Assembly: GCA_026994125.1 (NCBI GenBank)
Contig: JALWRJ010000260.1
Location: 1 to 5,793 of the forward strand
Reading direction: 5' to 3'
Origin: Cyclobacteriaceae bacterium
GTDB lineage: Bacteria > Bacteroidota > Bacteroidia > Cytophagales > Cyclobacteriaceae
DNA length: 5,793 nucleotides
Shown in pieces: positions 1-5,793 of the stretch. Position 1 is the stretch's first letter; every line of letters begins with the position of its first letter. The notes beneath the pieces are model-generated. The model made no database searches. It saw only the letters and a program-made list of their open reading frames with translations, and was not told where the DNA came from. The translations under genes were made by a program, and so were the position numbers.

Positions 1-390
1 CAAAACTGGATAAAAAACAGTATTACTCTCCTTTTAGCAGGGGTATATATGCTGGCCGGTTTATCCAGTTTTATTACTATTTATAAAAGCCATCAGCAAC
101 TTATCAATGCCATTTGCTCTGTTGAGACCGAACAAAATACCTGCCATTTAGCGGTTGTTCACCACGATTTGCTTAACGGTTGTCATCATCCGGAGCATAT
201 TACTAAAACCAATACGGTTGAAAGTTTATACCCTACAGTACTCAATACCCACTTGCCGCAACTTTACCAACAAAGTTTATCCGGTATTGTAGCCACTCCA
301 AATACGCAAGTGGCTCAATGTAAACAACAGCTTTATTCAAACCCGAGCCATGCCGCTACCTGCTTAAGAGGGCCACCTTTGCTTGCATAG
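1..390 (+). CDS. Small membrane-anchored Cys/His-rich protein, 5' end outside window
   Basis: The reading frame is open from the first base, so the true start probably lies upstream. An internal ATG at 49 exists, but starting there would cut the hydrophobic N-terminal segment (roughly residues 6-27 of the visible 129) in half. After this membrane anchor or uncleaved signal come many potential metal ligands: Cys39, Cys48, His49, His54, His55, Cys61, His62, His63 and His66, with Cys107, His117 and Cys121 further on. The tail ends in RGPPLLA. I do not recognise a named family. From memory, small Cys/His proteins of this kind occur just upstream of TonB-dependent receptors in Bacteroidota, and such a receptor follows here after 189 bases. 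A role in metal binding or sensing at the inner membrane or periplasm is inference. The coding status is supported by the long open frame and the coherent anchor-plus-domain layout. Confidence 0.6.
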   Translation, partial: QNWIKNSITLLLAGVYMLAGLSSFITIYKSHQQLINAICSVETEQNTCHLAVVHHDLLNGCHHPEHITKTNTVESLYPTVLNTHLPQLYQQSLSGIVATPNTQVAQCKQQLYSNPSHAATCLRGPPLLA

Positions 391-401
391 CAAAGGCTTT
401 T
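376..401 (+). terminator. Terminator-like hairpin straddling the stop codon of the small Cys/His gene
   Basis: An 8-base perfect stem (376-383 cctttgct, 389-396 agcaaagg) closes a 5-base loop and is followed by C and four T (398-401). The TAG stop (388-390) lies in the loop and right arm. The shape fits a Rho-independent terminator, though the T run is short and the stem only moderately GC-rich. If functional, the receptor gene would need its own promoter between about 402 and 579. Confidence 0.45.
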
Positions 402-438
402 ATTACGTTTATCAATATAATTTAATCGTAAGCCGACC

Positions 439-535
439 CACCAATAGGAAGACCTTGCTGCTATTTTAAGATACAAATCTTTCATTTAAGTTGAAGGCAA
501 CAGGTTCTTTTTCACCTGTTAAAAACCTATTGGTG
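439..535 (+). promoter_or_regulatory. Nested inverted repeats in the leader before the receptor gene
   Basis: A perfect 10-base inverted repeat (439-448 caccaatagg, 526-535 cctattggtg) encloses 77 bases. Inside it is a second hairpin, a 7-base stem (499-505 aacaggt, 514-520 acctgtt) with an 8-base loop. Transcribed, this could fold into a closed multi-branch leader ending about 45 bases before the receptor start. I compared it with what I remember of the cobalamin riboswitch consensus (conserved B12-box core) and do not see it. No Bacteroidota promoter (TTTG plus TAnnTTTG) was convincing in this gap. Function unknown. Confidence 0.35.
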
Positions 536-579
536 CACATTATTTTAATCATTTATTTATAACTTTTATTTCCTTTCGT

Positions 580-2811
580 ATGAACACCTATTTAAAAGCG
601 GGTGCCTTGCTGTTATTTTTTTTAAGCATATATTCTACTGGTTTGGCGCAAACATTTAAAGGCAGGGTTTTAGATAAAGAAACCCATCAACCTATTCCGT
701 TTGCAGAAGTTTTTTTTGTGGAACTTAACGCTGGCCGGGTAACCGATGAGTATGGGATATTTAAAATTGATCATTTTCATCCCAAAAACATGGAGGTACA
801 AATTTCATTTGTGGGTTATAACACCTTAAAGACCACAATAGATATGACCCGGGTGCAGGAAGAAACATTTTACCTGGAGCCCAATCATATAGAGCTAAGC
901 GAGGTTGTGGTTTCTGTACCCATCGGCAAACTTCAAAATGAAAATGTAATAAGTGTGGAGCAAAAAAAAATAACAGCACTGCAACAAAATGCCCCGGTCT
1001 CGCTGGCCGAAGCCATAACCAATATTGCTGGCGTTGAGCAAAACTCAACCGGTGTGGGCATTGGAAAGCCCGTAATACGAGGCCTTACCGGCAACCGGAT
1101 TGTTACTTATGCTCAGGGTATAAGGATTGAAAACCAACAATGGGGAGGTGAGCATGGATTAGGGATTGGTGCCACCGGCATAGAAAGTGTAGAAGTAATC
1201 AAAGGCCCGGCTTCGGTGTTATATGGCTCTGATGCCTTAGGAGGAGTTCTGTACTTTGTGGATGAACGCTATGCGCCACATAATACGCTTCAAGCACATA
1301 TTAACTCTGCTATTTTATCCAATACATTGGGAACAAATACCACTTTTGGGGTTAAACTGCATAATGAAAATTTCTTGTTTAATCTTTTTGGTGGATATGC
1401 CAACCACGCAGATTATCAGCTTGCAACCAACCAGCGGGTATTCAACTCAAGATTTGATGAAAACAATATTAAAGCGGCTTTAGGGTTTCATAAAAAAAAC
1501 TGGATTAGCAATGTTAGGTACAGCTATTTGTTAAATCATTTTGGCATTACCGACAGCGCAAATTATGTAACTACAGTGGACAGATCCTTTATCCTACCCT
1601 ATCAAAAAATAGGCAACCATAATTTTAGTATTGAAAACACCTTTTTTACCAAAAAAAGTAGTTGGAGCTTACTACTGGGATATTCCGAAAATAATCGTAA
1701 AGAATTTGAAGATGATGAAAACAGCCCTGTGTTAGCCATGAAGTTGAAAACAGCCACCTATAACCTAAAATGGAATTCGCCTTCCTTCTTCCACCAAACC
1801 CTGGATATTATTGTGGGATCGCAAGGCATGTACCAAACAAATGCGAACCATGGTGTGGAAATTTTAATTCCAAATGCCAAAACCGCTGATATAGGGATAT
1901 TTACCTTGGCTAATTATAGCCTTTATGGCATTCAACTGCAAGGTGGGCTACGGTACGATCATCGTGCTATTGATACCGAAAAAGTTGATGACCCGGTATT
2001 AGGAGTTCCTGCATTTAATAACAACTATAACAGTTTTAATTATTCCGGAGGTGTTGCCTATAGTTTAAACCCATTTACTTTTAGGGCCAACCTGGCCTCC
2101 GGGTTTAGAGCCCCCAATACCTCAGAGTTGTTATCGAATGGTGTGCATGAGGGAACCAACCGTTTTGAAAAAGGAAATCCGAATTTAAAAAACGAGCAAG
2201 CGACCCAAATAGACGTTTCGGTTGATTTTAAAAACAAACATTTAGAAATAACCATAAACCCTTTTTTTAATACGATAAACAATTATATTTATTTATCACC
2301 TACCAATACGGTTATTCAGGGCGTATCGGTGTATGAGTATTTGCAAACAAGTGCCCAATTAACCGGTGGCGAAGCCGGCCTGCACTACCACCCTCATTTT
2401 ATACACTGGTTGCACATTAAAACAACTTTTGCCAGCGTTTTTGCCAAGGATGCATCAGGAACTCCGCTTCCTTTAATTCCCCCTCCCAATTGGACCACCA
2501 ACATTAAAGCAACATTTAATTCTAGCAAAAAGATTAGGGTTACAAGTGTTTACCTTCAAAACATCTACAAATTTAACCAAAACAGAGTTGGCGCTTTTGA
2601 AACCCCTACGCAACAGTATAACCTGTTAAACCTGGGCGTTAGTTTAGCCATTGGCAAGGGTAGCAACCCCATTGAAATTATTGGAGGAATAAAAAATATA
2701 CTTAATGCTAGCTACACCGACCACTTATCGCGATTAAAAGTGCTGGGAATACCAAACCCCGGCATTAACTTTTTCTTTCGTATAAAACTCGGCTTTGAGA
2801 CAAAAATTTAG
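580..2811 (+). CDS. TonB-dependent outer-membrane receptor with carboxypeptidase-regulatory-like N-domain
   Basis: An outer-membrane active-transport receptor, 743 residues, complete. In order: signal peptide (about 1-23, cleavage near GLA/Q); a carboxypeptidase-regulatory-like beta-sandwich (about 26-100) with the usual GRVLDKETHQPIPFAEV start and VTDEYGIF and ISFVGY elements; a TonB-box-like stretch ELSEVVVSV (105-113); the plug (about 137-228) with PVIRGLTGNRI, EVIKGPASVLYGSDALGG and LYFVDE; then a 22-strand-type beta-barrel ending in an aromatic-rich strand (INFFFRIKLGF). The gene is not followed by a SusD homologue, so it is not a typical glycan SusC. The plug (QQWGGEHGLGIG after the RG motif) recalls ZnuD-like or other metal-type receptors, and a His-rich strand (His602, 604, 606, 609, 612) adds to that impression. 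The substrate is nevertheless not determined. The ATG at 580 is preferred because it gives a complete signal peptide; no Shine-Dalgarno is present, as usual in this phylum. Confidence 0.93.
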   Translation: MNTYLKAGALLLFFLSIYSTGLAQTFKGRVLDKETHQPIPFAEVFFVELNAGRVTDEYGIFKIDHFHPKNMEVQISFVGYNTLKTTIDMTRVQEETFYLEPNHIELSEVVVSVPIGKLQNENVISVEQKKITALQQNAPVSLAEAITNIAGVEQNSTGVGIGKPVIRGLTGNRIVTYAQGIRIENQQWGGEHGLGIGATGIESVEVIKGPASVLYGSDALGGVLYFVDERYAPHNTLQAHINSAILSNTLGTNTTFGVKLHNENFLFNLFGGYANHADYQLATNQRVFNSRFDENNIKAALGFHKKNWISNVRYSYLLNHFGITDSANYVTTVDRSFILPYQKIGNHNFSIENTFFTKKSSWSLLLGYSENNRKEFEDDENSPVLAMKLKTATYNLKWNSPSFFHQTLDIIVGSQGMYQTNANHGVEILIPNAKTADIGIFTLANYSLYGIQLQGGLRYDHRAIDTEKVDDPVLGVPAFNNNYNSFNYSGGVAYSLNPFTFRANLASGFRAPNTSELLSNGVHEGTNRFEKGNPNLKNEQATQIDVSVDFKNKHLEITINPFFNTINNYIYLSPTNTVIQGVSVYEYLQTSAQLTGGEAGLHYHPHFIHWLHIKTTFASVFAKDASGTPLPLIPPPNWTTNIKATFNSSKKIRVTSVYLQNIYKFNQNRVGAFETPTQQYNLLNLGVSLAIGKGSNPIEIIGGIKNILNASYTDHLSRLKVLGIPNPGINFFFRIKLGFETKI

Positions 2812-2836
2812 CATCTTTAAGCTTACTAAACATTAA

Positions 2837-4126
2837 ATGATTATGAAAAATTTAATCACCTCATCCCTTTTCGTTTTGCTTTCAGTAACGCTGCAAGCGC
2901 AGGTAAAAACCTATGTAATGTGTGGCGCCCTCATTGATGGAACATCTAATAAAGCCCAACACGAAGTAACTGTTGTAATTGAAGGCGATAAAATTACAGG
3001 AATAGAAAAAGGGTATCCTAAAATGAATAAAAAGGATACATATATTGATTTAAAAGATAAAACGGTAATGCCGGGTTGGTTTGATATGCACGTGCATTTA
3101 GAAGGAGAATTTAGCCCCACCAAATACATGGAACGCTTTACAGCTAACGAAGCGGATGTGGCATTTGCCTCCACCGTATATGCCAGGCGCACCCTTATGG
3201 CCGGCTTTACTACAGTGCGCGATTTAGGCGGTAGTGGTGTAAACACCGCCTTGCGCAATGCTGTTAACAAAGGCCTGGTCGTAGGCCCTCGTATTTACTC
3301 GGCCGGCAAAAGCATTGCTACCACCGGAGGCCATGCCGACCCTACCAATGGAATGAAACACCTGCTGATGGGCGACCCCGGGCCAGATGCCGGTGTAATT
3401 AACAGCTATGACGAAGCCAAAAAAGCAGTACGACAACGCTACAAAAATGGGGCTGATGTAATTAAAATAACCGCCACCGGTGGTGTGCTTAGTGTAGCTA
3501 AGGATGGGCAAGGCCCCCAATTTACCAAAGATGAGCTAAGAGGCATTGTAGAAGCTGCTAAGGATTACGGTTTTGTAACTGCAGCCCACGCTCACGGAGC
3601 CGAAGGCATGAAAAGGGCTGTTGAAGCCGGCATAAACTCTATTGAACACGGTACCCTAATGACCGATGAAGTAAGACAACTTATGATACAACATGGCACC
3701 TATTATGTACCCACCATTTCGGCCGGTAAATATGTAGCCCAACAAGCCGAAGTTAAGGGTTTTTACCCCGAAATTGTGCGGCCGAAAGCACGAGAAATTG
3801 GCCCTAAAATTCAAGAAACATTTGCTAAGGCCTATAAAGCAGGTGTTAAAATAGCTTTTGGTACCGATGCAGGTGTTTTTCCGCATGGGCAAAATGCCAA
3901 AGAATTTGGGTATATGGTAGAGGCCGGCATGCCACCCATGGAAGCCATAAAAGCGGCTACCCTAGAAGCGGCTACCCTGTTGCGTGTAAGCGATAAACTG
4001 GGCTCGGTAGAGGTGGGTAAAATTGCCGATTTAGTAGCCACCGACAAAAACCCATTAGAAGACATCCATGCAACGGAGCAAGTTAGTTTTGTAATGAAAG
4101 CCGGGGTGGTGTATAAAAAAGAGTAG
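2837..4126 (+). CDS. Secreted metal-dependent amidohydrolase (imidazolonepropionase / Xaa-Pro dipeptidase-like)
   Basis: An exported hydrolase of the amidohydrolase superfamily, 429 residues, full length for this group. A signal peptide covers about residues 3-21 (ending LQA/Q). Translation may start at the second ATG (2843), giving the cleaner MKNLITSS; the two starts differ by two codons. Residues 27-80 form the N-terminal part of the composite beta-sandwich. The barrel carries all expected metal-centre residues: His85 and His87 in the MHVH motif, the carboxylated-lysine candidate Lys210 (VIKITATGG), His251/His253 (AAHAHG), His271 (IEHG) and Asp344 (FGTDAG). The end ([16 protein letters not shown]) is the typical C-terminal sandwich. 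Characterised relatives cleave Xaa-Pro or related dipeptides, but the exact substrate cannot be read from the sequence. It starts 25 bases after the receptor stop with no terminator between, so the two are probably co-transcribed. A role in processing a periplasmic substrate linked to the receptor is inference. Confidence 0.92.
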   Translation: MIMKNLITSSLFVLLSVTLQAQVKTYVMCGALIDGTSNKAQHEVTVVIEGDKITGIEKGYPKMNKKDTYIDLKDKTVMPGWFDMHVHLEGEFSPTKYMERFTANEADVAFASTVYARRTLMAGFTTVRDLGGSGVNTALRNAVNKGLVVGPRIYSAGKSIATTGGHADPTNGMKHLLMGDPGPDAGVINSYDEAKKAVRQRYKNGADVIKITATGGVLSVAKDGQGPQFTKDELRGIVEAAKDYGFVTAAHAHGAEGMKRAVEAGINSIEHGTLMTDEVRQLMIQHGTYYVPTISAGKYVAQQAEVKGFYPEIVRPKAREIGPKIQETFAKAYKAGVKIAFGTDAGVFPHGQNAKEFGYMVEAGMPPMEAIKAATLEAATLLRVSDKLGSVEVGKIADLVATDKNPLEDIHATEQVSFVMKAGVVYKKE

Positions 4127-4158
4127 CCACTAATGCTATTCTCCATCTATTACTTTTA

Positions 4159-4322
4159 TTAATATTCGAGTGGCAACAATTTGCCTGGCCCCACTTTAGA
4201 GGTGGTTATAATGAGCAGGTGGCTATATTCATTTTCTTCAAAAGGTTCAAAAAGCGCCTGCCCTAGCAGGGCATTGGCCAAAATAGGGGTAGTGTTGCTA
4301 TGGCCACAAATAACCACCGTGC
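4159..4322 (-). pseudogene. Headless 3' fragment of the histidine phosphatase gene
   Basis: This stretch matches 5171-5334 base for base without gaps, with about seven mismatches in 164 positions. It encodes the last 53 residues of the phosphatase (from TVVICGHSN, with the second catalytic His, to LPLEY and the TAA stop), but lacks the signal peptide, the RHAEK motif and any start codon. The frame stays open upstream (towards higher coordinates) through unrelated sequence to a stop at 4396-4398, without an ATG. Three of the differences change a residue (Asp to Glu, Ala to Thr, Ala to Pro) and four are silent. It lies 32 bases beyond the amidohydrolase stop, in convergent orientation. It is either the displaced original end of the phosphatase gene or the remnant of a tandem copy. 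Confidence 0.9.
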
Positions 4323-4370
4323 TACGGGTTTTACTTGAGCCGAAAGTACCGGGTTGACGGTATTCAGTTA
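4323..4370. other. Unexplained GC-richer junction block with a small hairpin
   Basis: Homology to the intact phosphatase stops at 4322. The next roughly 48 bases are about half G+C, clearly richer than the AT-rich promoter region that follows. They contain a hairpin: perfect 5-base core 4347-4351 (taccg) with 4358-4362 (cggta), extended to 7 by one G-T and one A-T pair, 6-base loop. The block matches nothing else in the window. It may be the left end of the inserted segment, a repeat, or the remains of an older gene. Confidence 0.4.
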
Positions 4371-4391
4371 AAAAAGTAATGTTTTTTCTTC

Positions 4392-4415
4392 TTTGTTATA
4401 ATTTTTTGTTATAAC
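4392..4415 (+). promoter_or_regulatory. Operator-like repeats upstream of the antitoxin gene
   Basis: The 10-mer tttgttataa occurs twice, at 4392-4401 and 4405-4414, with starts 13 bases apart. The second copy sits in the perfect 8-base palindrome gttataac (4408-4415); the first has the same core with one end base changed. Paired palindromic sites just upstream of an AbrB-fold antitoxin gene are what an autorepressor operator looks like, since MazE-type antitoxins bind their own promoter. The binding itself is inference, and AT-rich sequence raises the chance of coincidental repeats. Confidence 0.45.
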
Positions 4416-4420
4416 TTAAG

Positions 4421-4428
4421 TATGTTTG
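4421..4428 (+). promoter_or_regulatory. Candidate Bacteroidota -7 box for the toxin-antitoxin operon
   Basis: TATGTTTG matches the TAnnTTTG consensus of the main Bacteroidota sigma factor exactly. The TTTG copies upstream (4392-4395, 4405-4408) are 25 and 12 bases away, not the usual 19-21, so the -33 element is not convincing. If real, transcription starts near 4435 and the ATG at 4422 cannot be used, which favours the start at 4452. Confidence 0.35.
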
Positions 4429-4451
4429 TGTTCAACACAATATTTAATGAA

Positions 4452-4739
4452 ATGATTAAAACTTTAACGAATGTTGGGAATAGCAAGGCTGTTATCCTGC
4501 CAAAAAAATTGATAAATAAATTTAAGCTTACTAAAGTTTTAATTCAGGAAACCGAAGAGGGTATTTTAATTACCAGGGCAAAAGGCTTTCTTACTTTCCA
4601 AGAAAAGCTTGAAATTTTAAAAAATAACAAATCTGCCATTTATGCAAAAATGAAGTTACAGGCAGAAGACCCTGAAACCATTGCTTATTATAAAAGTAAT
4701 GATGTTTCAGATGTTGATCTTGATGTTGTTGAAGAATGA
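4452..4739 (+). CDS. MazE-like antitoxin (AbrB/SpoVT swapped-hairpin fold)
   Basis: A small cytoplasmic antitoxin of 95 residues. The N-terminal 45 residues form the swapped-hairpin DNA-binding domain, with the signature VGNSKAVILPKKLI (residues 8-21) and EEGILITRA (35-43). The C-terminal part is helical and then strongly acidic (SNDVSDVDLDVVEE), the usual toxin-binding tail. An in-frame ATG at 4422 would add ten residues (MFVFNTIFNE) with no place in the family; the start at 4452 puts MIKTLTNVGNSK at the N-terminus, as in relatives, and frees the promoter-like sequence. The stop overlaps the toxin start by four bases (ATGA), so the two are translationally coupled. The protein is expected to neutralise the toxin and repress the operon through the upstream repeats. 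Confidence 0.85.
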   Translation: MIKTLTNVGNSKAVILPKKLINKFKLTKVLIQETEEGILITRAKGFLTFQEKLEILKNNKSAIYAKMKLQAEDPETIAYYKSNDVSDVDLDVVEE

Positions 4740-5071
4740 AAATAGGTGAAATTTGGAACATTAATTTTGACCCAAAAATTGGCGATGAAATAAACAAAAT
4801 ACGTCCTGCCATTATTGTTAATAATGACAATATTGGAGCCTTAAACCTTCGTGTTGTTGTGCCTGTTACAGATGCCATTAAAAACATTCGGGATTGGCAC
4901 GTATTCTTAAAGAAAACAAAAATCAATAATTTAACTAAAGATAGTGTAGCAGACTGTTTTCAAATTAAATCAATTTCTCTGAAACGCTTTGTTTCAAAGA
5001 GAGGAAGCCTGTCGGCTGAAGAACTGGACGATGTAAAACTATGTATAATGAAAGTCTTAGATTTAATTTAA
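4736..5071 (+). CDS. MazF/PemK-family endoribonuclease toxin
   Basis: A 111-residue cytoplasmic toxin of the MazF/PemK/CcdB-like fold, full length. It shows the family landmarks: GEIWNINFDPKIGDE (4-18), KIRPAIIVNND (21-31) with Arg23 matching the catalytic arginine, VVVPVT (40-45) with Thr45 matching the conserved threonine, and DSVADCFQIKSI (69-80), the usual strand before the last helices. Family members cut single-stranded RNA at short sequence motifs; the cut site here cannot be predicted. With both catalytic-type residues present it is probably active or recently active. It directly follows its antitoxin with an ATGA overlap. The 100 bases after the stop contain no gene and only a weak 6-base stem (5126-5131 with 5141-5146), so no clear terminator. 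Confidence 0.88.
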   Translation: MKIGEIWNINFDPKIGDEINKIRPAIIVNNDNIGALNLRVVVPVTDAIKNIRDWHVFLKKTKINNLTKDSVADCFQIKSISLKRFVSKRGSLSAEELDDVKLCIMKVLDLI

Positions 5072-5170
5072 TACAGGTATTCAAAACATAGGTAAGAGAA
5101 CTAAGGTATTTGCCTCCCAAAAATAATGTAAAAAATTAAGTTACATCATCCGGTAACCACTATTAGCTTT

Positions 5171-5334
5171 TTAATATTCGAGTGGCAGCAATTTGCCTGC
5201 CCCCACTTTAGAGGCTGTTATAATGAGCAGGTGGCTATATTCGTTGTCTTCAAAAGGTTCAAAAAGTGCCTGCCCTAGCAGGGCATTGGCCAAAATAGGG
5301 GTAGTGTTGCTATGGCCACAAATAACCACCGTGC
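5171..5334 (-). repeat. Intact-gene copy of the 164-base direct repeat
   Basis: This is the 3' end of the phosphatase gene, matching 4159-4322 in the same orientation without gaps and with about seven mismatches. The repeat begins exactly at the stop codon and ends at the codon for Gly110. Weak similarity may extend past the stop (gtaaccacta at 5153-5162 against gtagccacta at 4123-4132). Confidence 0.9.
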
Positions 5335-5662
5335 CTCCTCGGTAAGTTTCAAGCAATTTAACAAGAAAGGCCTTGGGGCTTTTCCATTCGTACAATTGGG
5401 TGGTTAAGTTTTTGGCTGTTGCTAAGGGGGCAACCGTTTGTAAAGTTCGGTTAAAATTGGTAGCGTAAATGGCGGTAATGTTGGCCTTGCTTAACAAATC
5501 GGCCAGCCTTTGTGCCCTGGCTTTTCCTGTGGACGAAAGCCCTGGGTTGGTGGTGCCATTGATAGCCTTTTCAGCATGGCGCACCAAAATAAAGGTAGTG
5601 GTTTCTTGGGCGTAAGCAAGTGTGGAAATTAGAATTGATAAACCCAGTAATGCCTTTTTCAT
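5171..5662 (-). CDS. Exported histidine phosphatase (phosphoglycerate mutase-like superfamily)
   Basis: 163 residues from ATG at 5662. A TTG four codons upstream (5672-5674) is possible, but the ATG gives the cleaner signal peptide MKKALLGLSILISTLAYA/Q (1-18). The mature protein has the superfamily core: LVRHAEK (26-32) with the phospho-accepting His29 and Arg28, NRTLQT (71-76) with Arg72, and CGHSNT (115-120) with the second catalytic His117. At about 145 mature residues it is a minimal version of the fold without a large cap, so the substrate is probably a small phosphoester, not identified. It acts in the periplasm or on the cell surface. The gene is convergent with the receptor-amidohydrolase operon but separated from it by the toxin-antitoxin module. 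Its last 54 codons are duplicated at 4159-4322, so the present 3' end may be an acquired replacement. The upstream 130 bases contain no convincing promoter. Confidence 0.9.
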   Translation of the reverse strand: MKKALLGLSILISTLAYAQETTTFILVRHAEKAINGTTNPGLSSTGKARAQRLADLLSKANITAIYATNFNRTLQTVAPLATAKNLTTQLYEWKSPKAFLVKLLETYRGGTVVICGHSNTTPILANALLGQALFEPFEDNEYSHLLIITASKVGAGKLLPLEY

Positions 5663-5793
5663 GCAATTGTTCAATTAATAAAAAATATACGAAACCATTT
5701 CCAACCCGGCCATCCATTGTGGTGGGCAAATATTACACATAATTATGGTAAAAAACAGGGTTAACTGAACTAAAAAGCCTGCATTAACCATGT

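Larger units (their letters stand above)
4323..5334. mobile_element. Putative inserted segment carrying a toxin-antitoxin module and a replacement gene end
   Basis: The boundaries are inferred from the 1012-base offset between the two phosphatase 3' ends. The segment holds the junction block, the operator-like repeats, the MazE/MazF-like pair, about 100 bases without a gene (5072-5170), and the 3' third of the intact phosphatase gene. No transposase, integrase or terminal inverted repeat is visible, so it cannot be assigned to a known element class. It may have moved by homologous recombination between related strains. An alternative is tandem duplication of the phosphatase followed by replacement of most of one copy. 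Confidence 0.4.

Noticed and set aside
391..579. Cobalamin riboswitch before the receptor
   Set aside because: Structured sequence is present, but the conserved B12-box core is not visible on either strand.
761..1048. Minus-strand open frame inside the receptor gene, with others at 2058-2282, 2911-3270, 3224-3520, 3656-3892 and 3832-4146
   Set aside because: They lie wholly or mostly opposite well-supported genes and their translations show no domain-like features.
4591..4926. Minus-strand open frame across the toxin-antitoxin pair
   Set aside because: Antisense to two recognisable family members; the translation has no coherent protein features.
5126..5146. 6-base inverted repeat (atgtaa/ttacat) after the toxin gene as terminator
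   Set aside because: The stem is short, all but one pair AT, the loop is 9 bases and no T run follows.
5726..5734. Minus-strand promoter for the phosphatase (AATATTTG)
   Set aside because: One base off the TAnnTTTG consensus and no TTTG at the expected distance upstream; too weak to annotate.
5759..5789. ggttaa/ttaacc inverted repeat at the right edge
   Set aside because: Only 6 bases per arm with a 19-base loop; expected by chance.

Overview
The window looks like chromosomal DNA of a Bacteroidota member. Base composition is AT-leaning, Shine-Dalgarno sites are absent, the signal peptides end in motifs such as AQ, and there is a TonB-dependent receptor with an N-terminal carboxypeptidase-regulatory-like domain. 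All of this is typical of that phylum. The genus cannot be read from the sequence.

Left part (1-4126, + strand): the end of a small membrane-anchored Cys/His-rich protein (open at the left edge), then a 189-base gap with a terminator-like hairpin and a nested inverted repeat. A complete 743-residue TonB-dependent outer-membrane receptor follows, and 25 bases after its stop comes a secreted amidohydrolase of the imidazolonepropionase / Xaa-Pro dipeptidase-like group. Receptor and amidohydrolase are probably one transcription unit. The receptor plug resembles, from memory, metal-type (ZnuD-like) receptors more than SusC proteins, and no SusD gene follows. Together with the upstream Cys/His protein this suggests metal or metal-complex uptake. 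That is inference.

Right part (4127-5793): an exported histidine phosphatase gene (minus strand, 5171-5662) converges on the left operon. Between them sits a two-gene MazE/MazF-like toxin-antitoxin module (4452-5071, + strand, ATGA overlap). On the far side of the module, a 164-base gapless second copy of the 3' end of the phosphatase gene (4159-4322) lies in the same orientation as the intact gene. The two copies differ at about seven positions and are exactly 1012 bases apart. The module is therefore bracketed by imperfect direct repeats: one is the end of the living gene, the other a headless relic. The simplest reading is that a roughly 1-kb segment carrying the module entered the phosphatase gene and brought a replacement 3' end, so the gene stayed whole. 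A tandem duplication followed by replacement of one copy is the main alternative.

A GC-richer block of about 48 bases with a small hairpin (4323-4370) lies at the junction between relic and module and is unexplained. Two copies of a 10-base repeat with palindromic cores precede the antitoxin and look like an autoregulatory operator. The last 130 bases (5663-5793), upstream of the phosphatase, hold no gene or clear signal that I can support.
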